DNA of 64,000 nt from Ceratobasidium sp. AG-K (Eukaryota > Basidiomycota > Agaricomycetes > Cantharellales > Ceratobasidiaceae). The notes beneath the pieces are model-generated. The model was not told the DNA's origin and did no database searches. It was given only the letters and a program-made list of their open reading frames with translations. The stretch is taken from the NCBI GenBank assembly GCA_037039685.1, contig JAWNGF010000004.1:1984001-2048000 (forward strand), read 5' to 3'. A program made the translations under genes and the position numbers. Position 1 is the first letter of the stretch. Each line of letters starts with the position of its first letter. This document shows positions 33,607 to 44,646 of the stretch, one piece after another.

Positions 33607-34054
33607 TGTCATGACCTTTTGTTTGCCTCGTTTGTTGCTCTGTTTGGTCTCGTTCTGCTCGCCTTGGCGCATTTAGTCGCCTTTCTTTAAGCCATGTTCG
33701 CGGGACATGCCTGCCTGGCCTGTTCCTTTGTCTCCTAGGACTCCATGGACTTATCCCGTTTCCTTTGTTCCCTCTGCGCTTCCCTTGGACTCTTGCCTTT
33801 TCTTCTTTTGGTTTCCCTTGTCGCTTGCTCTCTATTGTACATAGCCACAGTAGTGCATATATATACCAGCGACACAAGTCTTGCCTCCACAAGACTTGTT
33901 CTCTTGTTGTTTTCCCATCACTCATTGCATGACTCACTTAGGCCTTAGTTGCCGACCATTTGACCTTTGCCGTCATCCCAACCCCCATCCTCACTGCCTG
34001 TGGAGTCTCGGCCTCCAAGGTTAGGTTAGGGTTGTGACACTAGAACAAGTCTTG
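33607..34054 (+). repeat. Element D 5' LTR and self-priming site
   Basis: TATATATA lies near 33858. CAAGACTTGTTCT at 33890-33902 is followed by its exact 13-nt reverse complement AGAACAAGTCTTG at 34042-34054, again 2 nt after the LTR end. One TGACTCA lies near 33929. Confidence 0.85.
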
Positions 34055-34550
34055 TTGCCTTTGTTGCGGATACAGCCTTTGTCACTGTCGGAACCAGGTT
34101 TATCATCACCGGGTTATCTCTGAGCACTGCACACCCTTCACCATTGATAGCTAATACCCCTATCTCTCCCCTGCATCATTTACACGTCAAGGCACATTGC
34201 AGCTCGCATCCATTAGCACGTTGACGACGTCCCCTATCCTCTGATATCACTGAGCCGTTGCCACCTAATCAGGAAGCACCGCTCATATATTCTATTGGAA
34301 CAAGGACCTCTGACACTTTTGCCTTGAACCTACCGTTGACTAGGTTCCCCCCTTCTATCTATCTCTACCCAGGGGACTTTTCATTTTTGATAATCAACAC
34401 TACTAGCCATAGTTGGTCGCAGCGCACCAGGAAGCGCACTTATTATAGCTCATGTTGGTTTACCCACAGGGGGAATCGGTTTCAGGACGCATCAGTAGAA
34501 CTTTTGGCCTAGGACGCTCAACATCCCAGATTCCAAGTGCAACCAGCATC

Positions 34551-36094
34551 ATGTCAGGCGAGACAGGGACCTCTCGATCGGATCCTACAGTTCAGGGAAC
34601 TGAACCGTATCAAGTATCATTTGAGGTAGGGGCCCCAGCGACTACATTGTCGCCACCCAATGCAAACCGCAATAATGCCTCCATGCGCACTGGGGATCTC
34701 CAAGCCCCAGAATCAGAAGCAAGTGGACGAGTGGAAACCAGACCATCAGACCAATATATCAAGAGCCATCTAGAAAGTGGTCAATGGTACAACACTTGCA
34801 GGACCACCAATGAGGATATCGCTGCCTTCCTACTTAGAACCGCACAACAAGTTGAAATCACTAGTAGACGTGTCGATAATATCCACCAATGGATACTCTA
34901 CAATTCAGGGGATGGCAACCTAAATCTTCAAAACATTCAAGCCACTCAAGCCGACATTCAAACCAATCAAGCGCTCCTCAATAATATGCAAAACAATATG
35001 GACATTCTGATTTGCCAGGCCGGGGGACGCGCTTATCAGCCCGGTAACCAAGGAAGAGGGGGAAATCTCGACACATTGCAACCTCAGGGTGGGGCCCCTC
35101 TTAATCAACAAGCACTAGGAAGGTCTATTGGGAGATTTACATTCAGTCCAGCCCCTGCGGCTCCACCTGCCACTAGCACTACTCCTGCTGCCCCCCAAAC
35201 TTCCAAGAAGAGTTCGACCAGCAAACCCCCTGAGTACAACGGCAAACGGGGTCAGAAGGCTAGGGACTTTACCTTTGCCTGCAACCTCTACATCAGTACC
35301 TCGGACCTGCGTTACAATACGGTGGATCAGCAGATCCTCTTCATCATTTCATACCTGAGGGGGGAAGCCAGGGAATGGATTTGTCCTTTCCTTGAGCAGG
35401 AAATGGCTGGTGTCCCTCAACCAATCCTTAACGACATGACCCTCTTTGAAGAAGCCTTCAAAGAGGCCTTTGGCGAGATAGAGCAAGCGGAAGTTTACTG
35501 GCAGAAATATCGAAATCTGAAACAAACCAAGTCGGTGGTCGATTATATTTCAAATTTCCGAACTTACTCCAGTGCTCTGGGCTACAATGAGACTACCCTC
35601 AAAGACGATTTTTATTCTGGCCTCAAGGACAAAATCCAAGATGTCATGTCAATTCAAAACATTGATCGCCACGTTGTTACCCTCACACAGTTGATGAATC
35701 ATGCGTCTAGGATTGACGCAAACCTTATTGCATGAAATTTGGAGAAAAAGGCCAAGGGCCCAGAGAAGGCAACACCGAGCGGAACCTTCAAAAAGGTGAC
35801 CATGAGCGCAACAGTGCAGAAGATGGAATTCAAGGAAGGGGACAAGATTTACACCATGGGACCAAAAGGCGCAACCAGGGGACAAATTACAAAGATTGGC
35901 AAAAACAAGAAAGGGTTCAAGATTCCTACTATCAAATGGGAAGATGGATCTGAAAGCGAACTTCCATTCCCCTACCTACGCTTAAACACTCGCACGGTGG
36001 CAGGAGTTGAGGTGGCAGCGTCCAGCAGTTTGGAACTCACCTGTTACTGCTGTCAAAAGAAGGGTCATATTGCCAAAATTGCGTCGTCAAAATA
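34551..36094 (+). pseudogene. gag: Element D gag
   Basis: The probable start is the ATG of MSGETGTS near 34551, and the open frame extends upstream to 34452. The capsid region (KPPEYNGKRGQKARDFTFACN, SYLRGEAREWICPFL) ends at TGA 35733-35735. The same frame continues with NLEKKAKGPEKATPS, so the stop probably replaced CGA. The zinc knuckle CYCCQKKGH near 36040 lacks its last Cys (it reads IAKIASSK) before a TAG. It also has a region resembling A gag around the G-run site, without the G run. Confidence 0.75.
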
Positions 36095-36189
36095 GCCGCT
36101 TTGGAGGAAGTCTCTGATGAGGAATCGGGAAAAGGCAGTGTCTGAAGGGAGCATCAGGCGCCCTGAAGACAGAATTAGATTGCGTTGCT

Positions 36190-39100
36190 ATGGAGAATCG
36201 AAATCAGTCTGTAAACGAAATATATTTATGTTCCACCAAATACGCAGACCAACTCCATGTGCCAATAACGATCGAAAGCCTGAAAAACCTTATCACAGTC
36301 GCTATGATTGACTCCGGTGCCTCCAGAAACTTCATTAATTCTGAATATATTGCTAAACATAAAATCCCTACAAAAAAGAAGAAAGTGGCGCTGCGGGTGC
36401 AGGTCATTGATGGACGACCAATAGCAAATGGACTTATTGAGCGGGAGGCTACCTTCCAAATTATTATGAACGATCATGTGGAGGAAATCACTTGCGATGT
36501 AGCGCCTTTGGGACAACACACAGTAGTCTTAGGCATACCATGGTTGAAAAAGCATAATCCACAAATCGATTGGACAGGAGGAACACTAGAATTCAATTCA
36601 CACTTCTGTGCGTCCGAATGTCTTTACAAAGAGTGCAGCGCTTTAGAAGGAGGGGTAGTGGGGAAACTTCCCAACGAGTATCTGGAGTTTCAGGATGTTT
36701 TTGTTGCAAAAGAAGTTGATAAACTCCCACCACATTGACCCTGTGACCTCAAAATTGAACTGGAACCTGGCGCTAAACCCAAGATTGGGGTGGTCTATTT
36801 GTTAACCAAAGAAGAAGACCAAATCCTGAAAGCATGGATTGACAAAAACTTGGAAAAGGGATTCATTGTTCCATCCACCTCTGAATGGGCGTCACCAGTC
36901 ATGTTTGTCCGTTGCCATGACATTGACGGCGTTCCCCAACCACCAAGACTGTGCATGGACTACAGGTACTTAAACAGGTGGACAAAGAAAAACCGTTACC
37001 CACTCCCAAGGACTGATGATCTCATCAAACGAGTTAAAGGAGCCAAGATCTTCACCAAATTGGATTTAAAATCTGGTTACAACCTGGTCAGGGTCGCTGA
37101 AGAAGACATATACAAAACAGTGTTTAGAACAAAATACAGCCTTTATGAAACCAAGGTCATGCTGTTCGGTCTGACCAATGCACTGGCAACCTTCCAGAAC
37201 ATGATGGACGCAGAATTCAGGGACATCAAAGGAGTCTATGTGGAAATTTACATTGATGACATCTTGATCTTCTCCAAAAACCCAGAAGAACACCCCGCTC
37301 ATGTCAAAGAAGTACTGCGTAGACTACAACGGATGGGCCTCTATTGCTCCCTCAAGAAATGTTCATTCCATATGCCAAAAGTGGACTATTTAGGCTTGGT
37401 AATTTTGGGAGAAGCAGTTGAGATGCAGGAAGAAAAAGTGTTGGCAATCAAAAAATGGCCAGTTCCAAGGAATGTTACCGATGTTCAAACCTTTCTGGGA
37501 TTCACAAACTTCTACAGGTGGTTCATCAAGGGTTATACGCACATTGCCAGACCCCTCTCTGACCTCACTATGAAAGGGAAACCTTGGGAATGGAATGCAG
37601 AGACACAGGCTAGCTTCGAAAGAATGATCCAGGAATTTCTACAAGCACCCATCCTGTTACAACTGGGTCAAGAAAAAGGGTTCATCATTGAATGTGACGC
37701 ATCAGACAAAGCCACGGGAGCGGTCCTTAGTCAATATGGAACGGATAGCAAACTGCATCCTGTCGCTTTCATGTCCAAGAGCCTATCACCAGCAGAGCAA
37801 AACTACGATATTTTTGATAAGGAACTCTTGGCAATTATCAAAGCTTTCAAGGAATGGCGTCATCTATTGGAAGGAACAGAAATTCCAGTTCTACTCATCA
37901 CCAATCATAAGAATCTAGAGTATTTCATGACCTCCAAAGTCCTCACCAAGCGTCAAAACAGATGGGTGGTCTTCCTGTCAGAATTCAATTTCCAGATCAA
38001 ATATTGGGCTGGTGGACTCAATGGAAAAGCTGATGCACTCAGTCGGCGGAGCGACCACAATCTAGAAGGGGGGGTAGTCCCTCAAAAACCCCTACTTGCA
38101 CCTCACATCTTCATCAATTTGGCCGAAGAAACATCTACTGGCATAGCATCAACAGTGGAGATTCACACTTCCATTCAAAATCAGCTGCCAAGTGACAAAT
38201 ACATCCAGTCCATTTGGGTGTTCCTCAGCAATCAACCCAAGAAAGCACCTGCCACGGTCCAGAAGGAATTTGAGGATTGGAAGATCCGAAATAACTTGCT
38301 ATACAGGAAAGGTCGGGTCTATGTTCCTAGCAACAACGAGCTCAAGCGACAAATCTTGGAACTCCATCATGACAACAAGGCAGCCGGTCACATGGGGCAA
38401 GCAAAGACTTTGGAATTGATCAAGTGGGAATACTGGTGGCCATCAATGAAGGCGTTTATCAACAAATACGTGTCATCCTGCGACTTGTGTCAACGAAGCA
38501 AACCAATCAACCAGCGGCCCCTAGGAGAATTGCAACCACTAGAGGTCCCCTCCAAACCCTGGCAACACATTTGGGTTGATATGATTGTCAAACTACCCCT
38601 ATCAAGAGGCCTAGACTCTATTCTGGTTATTGTCGACACACTCACAAAAATGGCACACTTCATTCCCTGTACCGAGAAGATCACATCCCCCAAGTTAGCA
38701 GAATTGTTCATGGAACACTGTTGGAAGCTGCATGGTACCCCGGAAACAGTCGTGTCAGATCGAGGCCCCACCTTTGCATCAAGGTTCATGAGAGAACTCT
38801 ATCAGGCCTTGAAGATTAGACCCAGACTCTCTACTGCTTATCACCCTGAGACAGATGGCCAGACAGAACAAATCAACCAAATGGTAGAGGCCTTTCTGCG
38901 GACCTACGTATCCTTTAGACAGCATGATTGGGCTTCTTTGCTTCCCTTTGCCGAATTTGCGTATAACGATTCCTTCCACTCTAGCATCGGCATGACCCCT
39001 TTCTTTGCCAACTTGGCTTGTCACCCCTCCATTGATGGCACACCATTAGAAGACAGTTCAGTTCCAGAAGCCTCGGCTCACGCCCAGCGCATCCACGACA

Positions 39101-39886
39101 ACCTGGAAGAAGCCAAAGCAAGCCTGACCCTGAGTAAAGAACGGGACAAGGAATATGCGGACCAACAGCGTCTAGAGGATCCCTTCATTGTTGGGGACAA
39201 GGTTTGGCTCAGTCATGATCACATCTCTTTGAATCGACCATCAATCAAACTTTCTCACAAGTGTCTGGGCCTTTTCACAATCTTGGAAGCAGTTGGAAGG
39301 AATGCGTACAAACTGGAACTTCCACCATCCATGACCATGCATCCGGTAGTCAACGTATCCCGCCTTGCCAAGTATGAAGAAGATGAGATTGAGGGATGCG
39401 TTATTGAACCACCACCACCCATTGAGACCCCTGAGGGTGAGGAAGAATATGAAGTTGAACAGATCCTGTCCTCCAAGGTGGAAAGAGGAATCCTCAAGTA
39501 CTACGTCAAGTGGAAGGGCTATACGTCAGAACACGATTCCTGGGAACCGGTGGAGAACCTTGGCAACGCATCAGAACTCATTAGCGAGTTCCACAGGGAA
39601 CATCCAGAAGCCATCAAGGAAGTCCCCAAGGTTACAAGGAAGCGTCGCCATGAGGAGACAAAGGACAATTCAGCTGCCGAAGAAAAGGAAGAACGGCCCA
39701 TTTGGCGTTCCAAACGTATTAAAGAAGCGGCAGGAGTCCAAGCTCCCCACCAAAAAGTTTTTACTTTCCTCTCCTGTGCGCTTAACACATCCACCCCTCA
39801 TACTCCAACTCCTGCGCCATGCCTACCCCCTGCCAATCCACCAACTCGTTCATGGTCCGCGTCTATGACGACCTCTATACCTGCTC
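36190..39886 (+). pseudogene. pol: Element D pol
   Basis: The protease frame 36190-36738 (MIDSGASRNF) ends in TGA directly after KLPPH, where relatives have Arg. The same frame continues from there with RT (YIDDILIFS near 37249), RNase H (ECDASDKATG), integrase (HHDN...CDLC, SDRGPTF, HPETDGQTEQINQ) and a chromodomain (YYVKWKGYTSEHDSWEP near 39500). Tail motifs are charged and basic. One CGA-to-TGA stop separates an otherwise complete protein of about 1230 residues. The RT has MLFGLTNA where relatives have MPFGLKNA. Confidence 0.85.
39819..39886 (+). pseudogene. Element D ORF3, first codons
   Basis: ATG at 39819 opens MPTPCQSTNSFMVRVYDDLY in the same +1/-1 relation to pol as ORF3 of B and E. 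The start resembles theirs (MPAAC, MPAVT, MPTVT). Cut by LTR E after about 22 codons. Confidence 0.45.
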
Positions 39887-40343
39887 TGTCGTAAGCTTCT
39901 TCTTAGTGGCTATGAGGCAAGCCGGGATGGAGAGTGGACGGCACTAAGACCTAAGTGACCTCTTGAACCGCAACACACTTAAGCATCTGTAGGCTCTTGA
40001 GGGTAGGGGTGGTTCTAAGTGTCACTCAGAGGGGATGTTTTGACGAGACAAAACAAGCTGGGGTTACCAGGCTTGTTGGTCCTCTATATATATACAAGAT
40101 GCGGCCAAGTCATACAGAGCGCAGCCACATGAGTCATAACAGTCAACCAGTCAGGAGTGTCCATGTGAGTCATGCTGTATGAACAGACATGACTCGTACA
40201 AAGCACAGCCGCGTTACGCAATGTAACAGAATAACCACAAGAAGGTGGCAACGCGGCAAGCGGAAACAGAAACACAATACAAAAGAAGGGAACAGGAGGG
40301 CGAGACAACAGGCGAGTCCGATGGAGTGAGCTAGCTCACGACA
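39887..40343 (-). repeat. Element E 3' LTR
   Basis: 457 bp, TGTCGTAAGC...CTCACGACA. The polypurine tract, on the minus strand taggggggagtaa, abuts it at about 40344-40356. TGAGTCA motifs occur twice. Confidence 0.93.
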
Positions 40344-40384
40344 TTACTCCCCCCTAAGAGTCCGTTTGGGGGACCTGAACGGAC

Positions 40385-41146
40385 TTACTGCACTGCACAG
40401 TCCTTTTCCTTCTGCAGCATAAAGTCTTCCAACCCCTCCTCCTCCAAGGTCAGGTCGATGGGATTGAAAACGGTATTTCCCGGTTCGTCCGAGAACTTCT
40501 CCCATTCCTCCCAAGTCTCTTCCTTTGTCCAGTCTGCCTTGGACCAGTCCAAAACTCTCTCCTGGACCTCCACAAACTCCTCATCCCACTGTCGCACATC
40601 GGGCTCTACCTCTTTCCATGCCGACACGTCAGTCTCCTCCTTCCTCCACCAGTAAGGTTCCCATTCGATTTTTTCCTTCTGGTATCTGCCCCTTTCCATC
40701 CTCCAATCGCTCAGGTCCTTTTCGTAGTTGGCGTCCCAGGCATCGTTCCATCTAGGTCGGAGCGTTGGCTGCCTTCCGTCGTAACCCGGTACCCACTCGC
40801 TCGAGTACGCTCCTTCTTGTCCCCATTCGACCACTCCGAGCATGTGGGTGGAGAGGAGAACGACCTCCGAGACCTGGAATGCGGCGCACCCTCGGCAGAC
40901 GTAGATGTCCTTTCGTAGGAGCTGCATGCGTGTCGGCCATTTTTTTCCGACCCATTGGAATTCCCCCAGGTCTGAGTGGAGGATATCGTCCGAGGCCCTG
41001 AAGTGCATCCTTCCAGAGCTTTGTTGCGACCTCTTGAAGACGTAGAGGGCAGCTCCGGAGTCGAGGATCCTTGCCGTGGCAAAGGCAGGTCCTTCGAGGA
41101 CGCGGGTGAGGTTGTTGGCAATGGTGGAACGGGTGACGGCAGGCAT
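40385..41146 (-). CDS. Element E ORF3, unknown Trp-rich protein
   Basis: ATG 41146 to stop at 40385, about 253 residues. It begins MPAVTRSTIANNL, with YVCRGCAAFQVSEVVLL near residues 82-98 and a Trp- and Glu-rich second half (DWRMERGRYQKEK; SAWKEVEPDVRQW; LDWSKADWTKEETW). It overlaps pol by 436 nt and both frames are open there. The same protein is in F with two stops, and a longer relative is in B. No signal peptide or transmembrane stretch is visible, so an envelope role is unlikely. No family was recognised. Conservation across elements suggests an accessory function. Confidence 0.7.
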   Translation of the reverse strand: MPAVTRSTIANNLTRVLEGPAFATARILDSGAALYVFKRSQQSSGRMHFRASDDILHSDLGEFQWVGKKWPTRMQLLRKDIYVCRGCAAFQVSEVVLLSTHMLGVVEWGQEGAYSSEWVPGYDGRQPTLRPRWNDAWDANYEKDLSDWRMERGRYQKEKIEWEPYWWRKEETDVSAWKEVEPDVRQWDEEFVEVQERVLDWSKADWTKEETWEEWEKFSDEPGNTVFNPIDLTLEEEGLEDFMLQKEKDCAVQ

Positions 41147-44100
41147 TGTAGAGGACAAAAAAGATTTAAAGCGTAGAGATGAGAGTGGTTCTTGGAATAG
41201 TAGCAAGTTTTGCAAGTGACACTACTGGTTTCGCCACCTCTGCCTTTTATCCTCCCTGGAGCGTAGTTAGATGGCGTGGGAGCCTCGGGGTGTTGGCGTA
41301 GAAGGTCCTTGATGATCTTTGAAAGGTGACCAAAATCTTCCGCCCTTTGTTCTGTGTCTTCTTCACTTCCATAACCCTTCCATCTGACCCTGTAAAAAAG
41401 ACCGTCCTTTGTCTCTTTCCAGTCCAAAATCTTCTCTACTTCGTATTCTTCTTCTCCTTCTTCTGTTATGATTGGCGGTGGTCGGGGTTGGTTACGGCTG
41501 AATTCAGTGTCTCCTTTGTAAGGGCTGAGCAAATCGATGTGGAAAACAGGGTGCACCCTCATTGTTGCCGGCAAATTAAGCTCATAAGCGTGTGACCCTA
41601 TCTGTCGCTTCACAACAAATGGTCCGTGCTTTTTGTTATCCAGTTTCTTTGATGGTCTTTTTGTTTGAATGTTCTTTCCCAGCAGCCATACTAGATCTCC
41701 TTCTTGGTAATCGTTTTTTGGCTCTTCTTCTGGGAGCCTTTGGGTTTCCATTGATGCAATTGCTTCGTCGTGGATTTTACGCCATTTTCCTGTAATGTTG
41801 TTTGCTTCTGGAACCGCTGATTCTTCTGCCGAGATGTTCCACAGTGGTTCCCTCCCGTAGACAATTTCGAAAGGGGAACTACCTGTTACGCGGTGCTTCT
41901 GTAGATTATAGCTGAACTCCGCAATCGGTAATAACTCCGCCCAATCATCCTGCCGGTAGTTGACGAACAATCGTAGCCAGCCTTCCATCCATTGATTGAT
42001 TCTCTCCGTTATTCCATCTGTTTGGGGGTGGTAGGCAGTACTGAAACCTGGGCTAGTTCCAATTTTCTCATAAATGGCCTTCATAAGTTTGGAATTGAAT
42101 GTAGACCCTTGGTCTGAGATTGTGCTTTTTGGAAAACCGTGCAGTTTCCAAACATTTGTGATAAAAAGATTTGCAAGGTCGCTTGCCGTGTGAGATTCTT
42201 TGCAGGGTATGAAGTGCGCCATTCTTGAGAATCGGTCCACCACTACTAAGATACTATCTGATCCTCTGGATTTTGGTAACTTCACTACGAAGTCGAATGC
42301 TATGTCTTCCCACGGTCCTTTTGGAATTTCCAGAGGCTTGACCGGGACTATTGACTTTGATCCCTTTGTCTGTTGGCAGGTCTCGCAGGATTCCACGTAT
42401 CTGTTTATGCTTTGCTTCATCCCTGGCCAGAAGTATCTTCTTGATATTAGTTCCAGTGTTCTAGCTTGTCCTTGATGTCCTGCAATTTTTGAGTCGTGAT
42501 GCACTCGCATGACGGCCAGTCTGGATTCCTTATCTTCTGGCACGTAGATCCTTCCCTTGAACCATAATAGTCCCTCCTTGAAATCATAATCTTTTGCGCT
42601 GTGTTGCAGGGTTTTTGGTAACGTTTCCCTCGATTTGCAGATTTCTTTGATTTGTGCCAATCCTTCATCTGTTTCCTGAGCCTCCTTGATAGTCTCTATG
42701 ATGTTTGTGTCTACTTGTCCCATAAATCCTTTGAACCTTTCGACAGATATCATAACTTGTTCCGGCGTCAGGATATCTTCATGGTCTGACCGTCTTGACA
42801 ACAGGTCCGGTTTTGATGACAGGATTCCAGGGCGATATATGATGTCAAAGTTATAGGAGGCAAGTAATTGGTGCCACCTTGCGTGTCGACGGTTGAACGT
42901 TCTAGCTTCCTTCCAGAATTGTAGGTTCCTATGATCGGTGTAGATAGTGATAGGGTCCTTTGTTCCTTCAAGGTATAGCCTCCAATGTGTTAAGGATTCT
43001 ATGATAGCCATAAGTTCTTTATCGTGGATGTCGTAGTTGAGTTGAGCCTCGTTGAAAGATTTTGAAAGAAAAGCAATAGGGTGCAAGTAGCCATCTTCTT
43101 GTCTTTGCGACAAGATTGCTCCCATTGCTACTCCACTTGCGTCTGTTTCCAGGAAGAAGGGTTTGTCAGGGTTTGGATGGCGTAGAGTGGGTTCCTTGCT
43201 GATTTCTGTTTTTAGAGCCACAAATGCTTCCTGCTGACCGTTTCCCCATTCCCATTTGTTCTCCTTTCTTGTCAAGGCTGTCAGGGGTTTTGCTAATCGG
43301 CTGAAATTTGGTACGAATCTTCGGTAAAAATTTGCGAACCCTAGGAATGCTTGAACTTGCTTGACCGTTTTTGGTTCCTTCCATTCCTTTATTGCCTTGA
43401 CCTTTTCTTCCTCCATAGAGATCCCCAAATCGCTGATTCCAAGTCCGGTATATGTCAATTTGGTGACAAAGAATTCGCATTTAGGAAGCTTTGCAAAAAG
43501 ATTTTCCTCCAGTAAGATTTTTAGCACTTTCCTGACATCCACGGTATGTTGACTTCTGTCCTTAGAGAAGACTAGGATGTCGTCAATATATACTATGACA
43601 CATACGTCGATAAGATCATGGAAGATGTGGTTCATATATCTTTGGAATATGGCAGGCGCGTTTTTTAGTCCAAAAGGCATGACGACGTATTCAAACAGTC
43701 CTTCTTTTGTTCTGAAAGCTGTCTTCCATTTGTCTCCTTCCCTGATTCTGATATTGTTGAAACCCATGCGTAGATCGATCTTGGAGAAAATTTTTGCGTC
43801 CTTGATTTTATCCAAGAGGTCTTCCATTAGGGGCATTGGGAATCTGTCGTCCTTTGTAATGGCGTTTACTCCTCTGAGATCTTGGACAAGTCGTAGTTGG
43901 CGTACTGCCCCTGGATTTTTGGGATCGATCGGTTTTTTGACAAAGAAGCAAGGTGATGCAATGGGTGATTTGCTTGGTCGGATTTTTCCCGCTGCGATTT
44001 CTTCATCCAAGTATTCTCTTAGTGCAATTGACTCTGCTGGAGAGAGTGGAATGGGTCTGGCTGGTTTTGGAAGTTCAGCTCCCTCCTTGAAGTCGATGGC

Positions 44101-44646
44101 GCAGTCGTATGGACGATGATCCGGGATTCTCTTGAATTTTTCTTCGCTGAAGACGTCGGCAAATTCCTTGAATTCCTCGGGCAGGTCGTCTATTGAGGCC
44201 GTCCTTGCTTGAATGGGTTCTGTCCGCCAAGATATGTGCTTCGTTTTCCAATCAATGACAGGGTTTGATTCTTCTAACCATTCCAATCCTAGGATAAGTT
44301 TAGTTTCTCCAGTAGGCATAGCGAAGAAGACTTGTTTGAAGGTTCTTCCCTCTACTTCTAGTTCCAGTTTAGCTTTGAAACGTATTTGGTGAGAGAGTTC
44401 CTTCCCCTGGATACCAATTACTTTTCTAGGAGTGGAAAGTTCCATGAGTGGGATGTTGTTGGATCGAGCCCACGAGATGTCCAAGAAGTTCTTTGATGCT
44501 CCAGAATCGATGAGGGTTGGGATAGGTTCTGTGATTCCGGCAACATTCGTGTAAACAATGGTAGATTCATTTGTCGCTCTAAAGTACATTGTTTCCGTTG
44601 CCGGTTTTTTGGTCTCTCCACACACAGTTAGAGGGAGACCCCTTCT
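40711..44646 (-). CDS. pol: Element E Pol, reached by -1 frameshift
   Basis: Open from the frameshift site to 40711 and numbered here from GTG 44625 (1304 residues). Protease LIDSGASKNF has Asp near 40. RT YIDD lies near 346-349, RNase H has ETDASGVAMG, and integrase zinc finger HHDSKIAGH...CETC starts near 708. The integrase core has SDQGSTF and HPQTDGITERINQ, and the chromodomain (YRVRWKGYGSEEDTEQ) lies near 1056-1100. A Ser/Thr/Pro-rich tail of about 145 codons overlaps ORF3. There is no ATG at the start of the frame, which agrees with Gag-Pol fusion by shifting. No stops or lost catalytic residues were seen. Confidence 0.92.
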   Translation of the reverse strand, partial: RRGLPLTVCGETKKPATETMYFRATNESTIVYTNVAGITEPIPTLIDSGASKNFLDISWARSNNIPLMELSTPRKVIGIQGKELSHQIRFKAKLELEVEGRTFKQVFFAMPTGETKLILGLEWLEESNPVIDWKTKHISWRTEPIQARTASIDDLPEEFKEFADVFSEEKFKRIPDHRPYDCAIDFKEGAELPKPARPIPLSPAESIALREYLDEEIAAGKIRPSKSPIASPCFFVKKPIDPKNPGAVRQLRLVQDLRGVNAITKDDRFPMPLMEDLLDKIKDAKIFSKIDLRMGFNNIRIREGDKWKTAFRTKEGLFEYVVMPFGLKNAPAIFQRYMNHIFHDLIDVCVIVYIDDILVFSKDRSQHTVDVRKVLKILLEENLFAKLPKCEFFVTKLTYTGLGISDLGISMEEEKVKAIKEWKEPKTVKQVQAFLGFANFYRRFVPNFSRLAKPLTALTRKENKWEWGNGQQEAFVALKTEISKEPTLRHPNPDKPFFLETDASGVAMGAILSQRQEDGYLHPIAFLSKSFNEAQLNYDIHDKELMAIIESLTHWRLYLEGTKDPITIYTDHRNLQFWKEARTFNRRHARWHQLLASYNFDIIYRPGILSSKPDLLSRRSDHEDILTPEQVMISVERFKGFMGQVDTNIIETIKEAQETDEGLAQIKEICKSRETLPKTLQHSAKDYDFKEGLLWFKGRIYVPEDKESRLAVMRVHHDSKIAGHQGQARTLELISRRYFWPGMKQSINRYVESCETCQQTKGSKSIVPVKPLEIPKGPWEDIAFDFVVKLPKSRGSDSILVVVDRFSRMAHFIPCKESHTASDLANLFITNVWKLHGFPKSTISDQGSTFNSKLMKAIYEKIGTSPGFSTAYHPQTDGITERINQWMEGWLRLFVNYRQDDWAELLPIAEFSYNLQKHRVTGSSPFEIVYGREPLWNISAEESAVPEANNITGKWRKIHDEAIASMETQRLPEEEPKNDYQEGDLVWLLGKNIQTKRPSKKLDNKKHGPFVVKRQIGSHAYELNLPATMRVHPVFHIDLLSPYKGDTEFSRNQPRPPPIITEEGEEEYEVEKILDWKETKDGLFYRVRWKGYGSEEDTEQRAEDFGHLSKIIKDLLRQHPEAPTPSNYAPGRIKGRGGETSSVTCKTCYYSKNHSHLYALNLFCPLQCLPSPVPPLPTTSPASSKDLPLPRQGSSTPELPSTSSRGRNKALEGCTSGPRTISSTQTWGNSNGSEKNGRHACSSYERTSTSAEGAPHSRSRRSFSSPPTCSEWSNGDKKERTRASGYRVTTEGSQRSDLDGTMPGTPTTKRT

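Larger units (their letters stand above)
33607..39886 (+). mobile_element. Element D: gypsy chromovirus lacking its 3' end
   Basis: 5' LTR 33607-34039 (433 bp, TGTCATGACC...GTGACA), then the self-priming site, gag, pol with chromodomain, and the first 68 bp of an ORF3. It is cut at 39887 by the left LTR of E. There are two in-frame TGA codons. No 3' LTR is present, and D sequence does not resume on the other side of E. Confidence 0.9.

Noticed and set aside
40385..41146. ORF3 as an envelope protein
   Set aside because: No signal peptide, transmembrane segment or glycoprotein-like cysteine pattern is visible.
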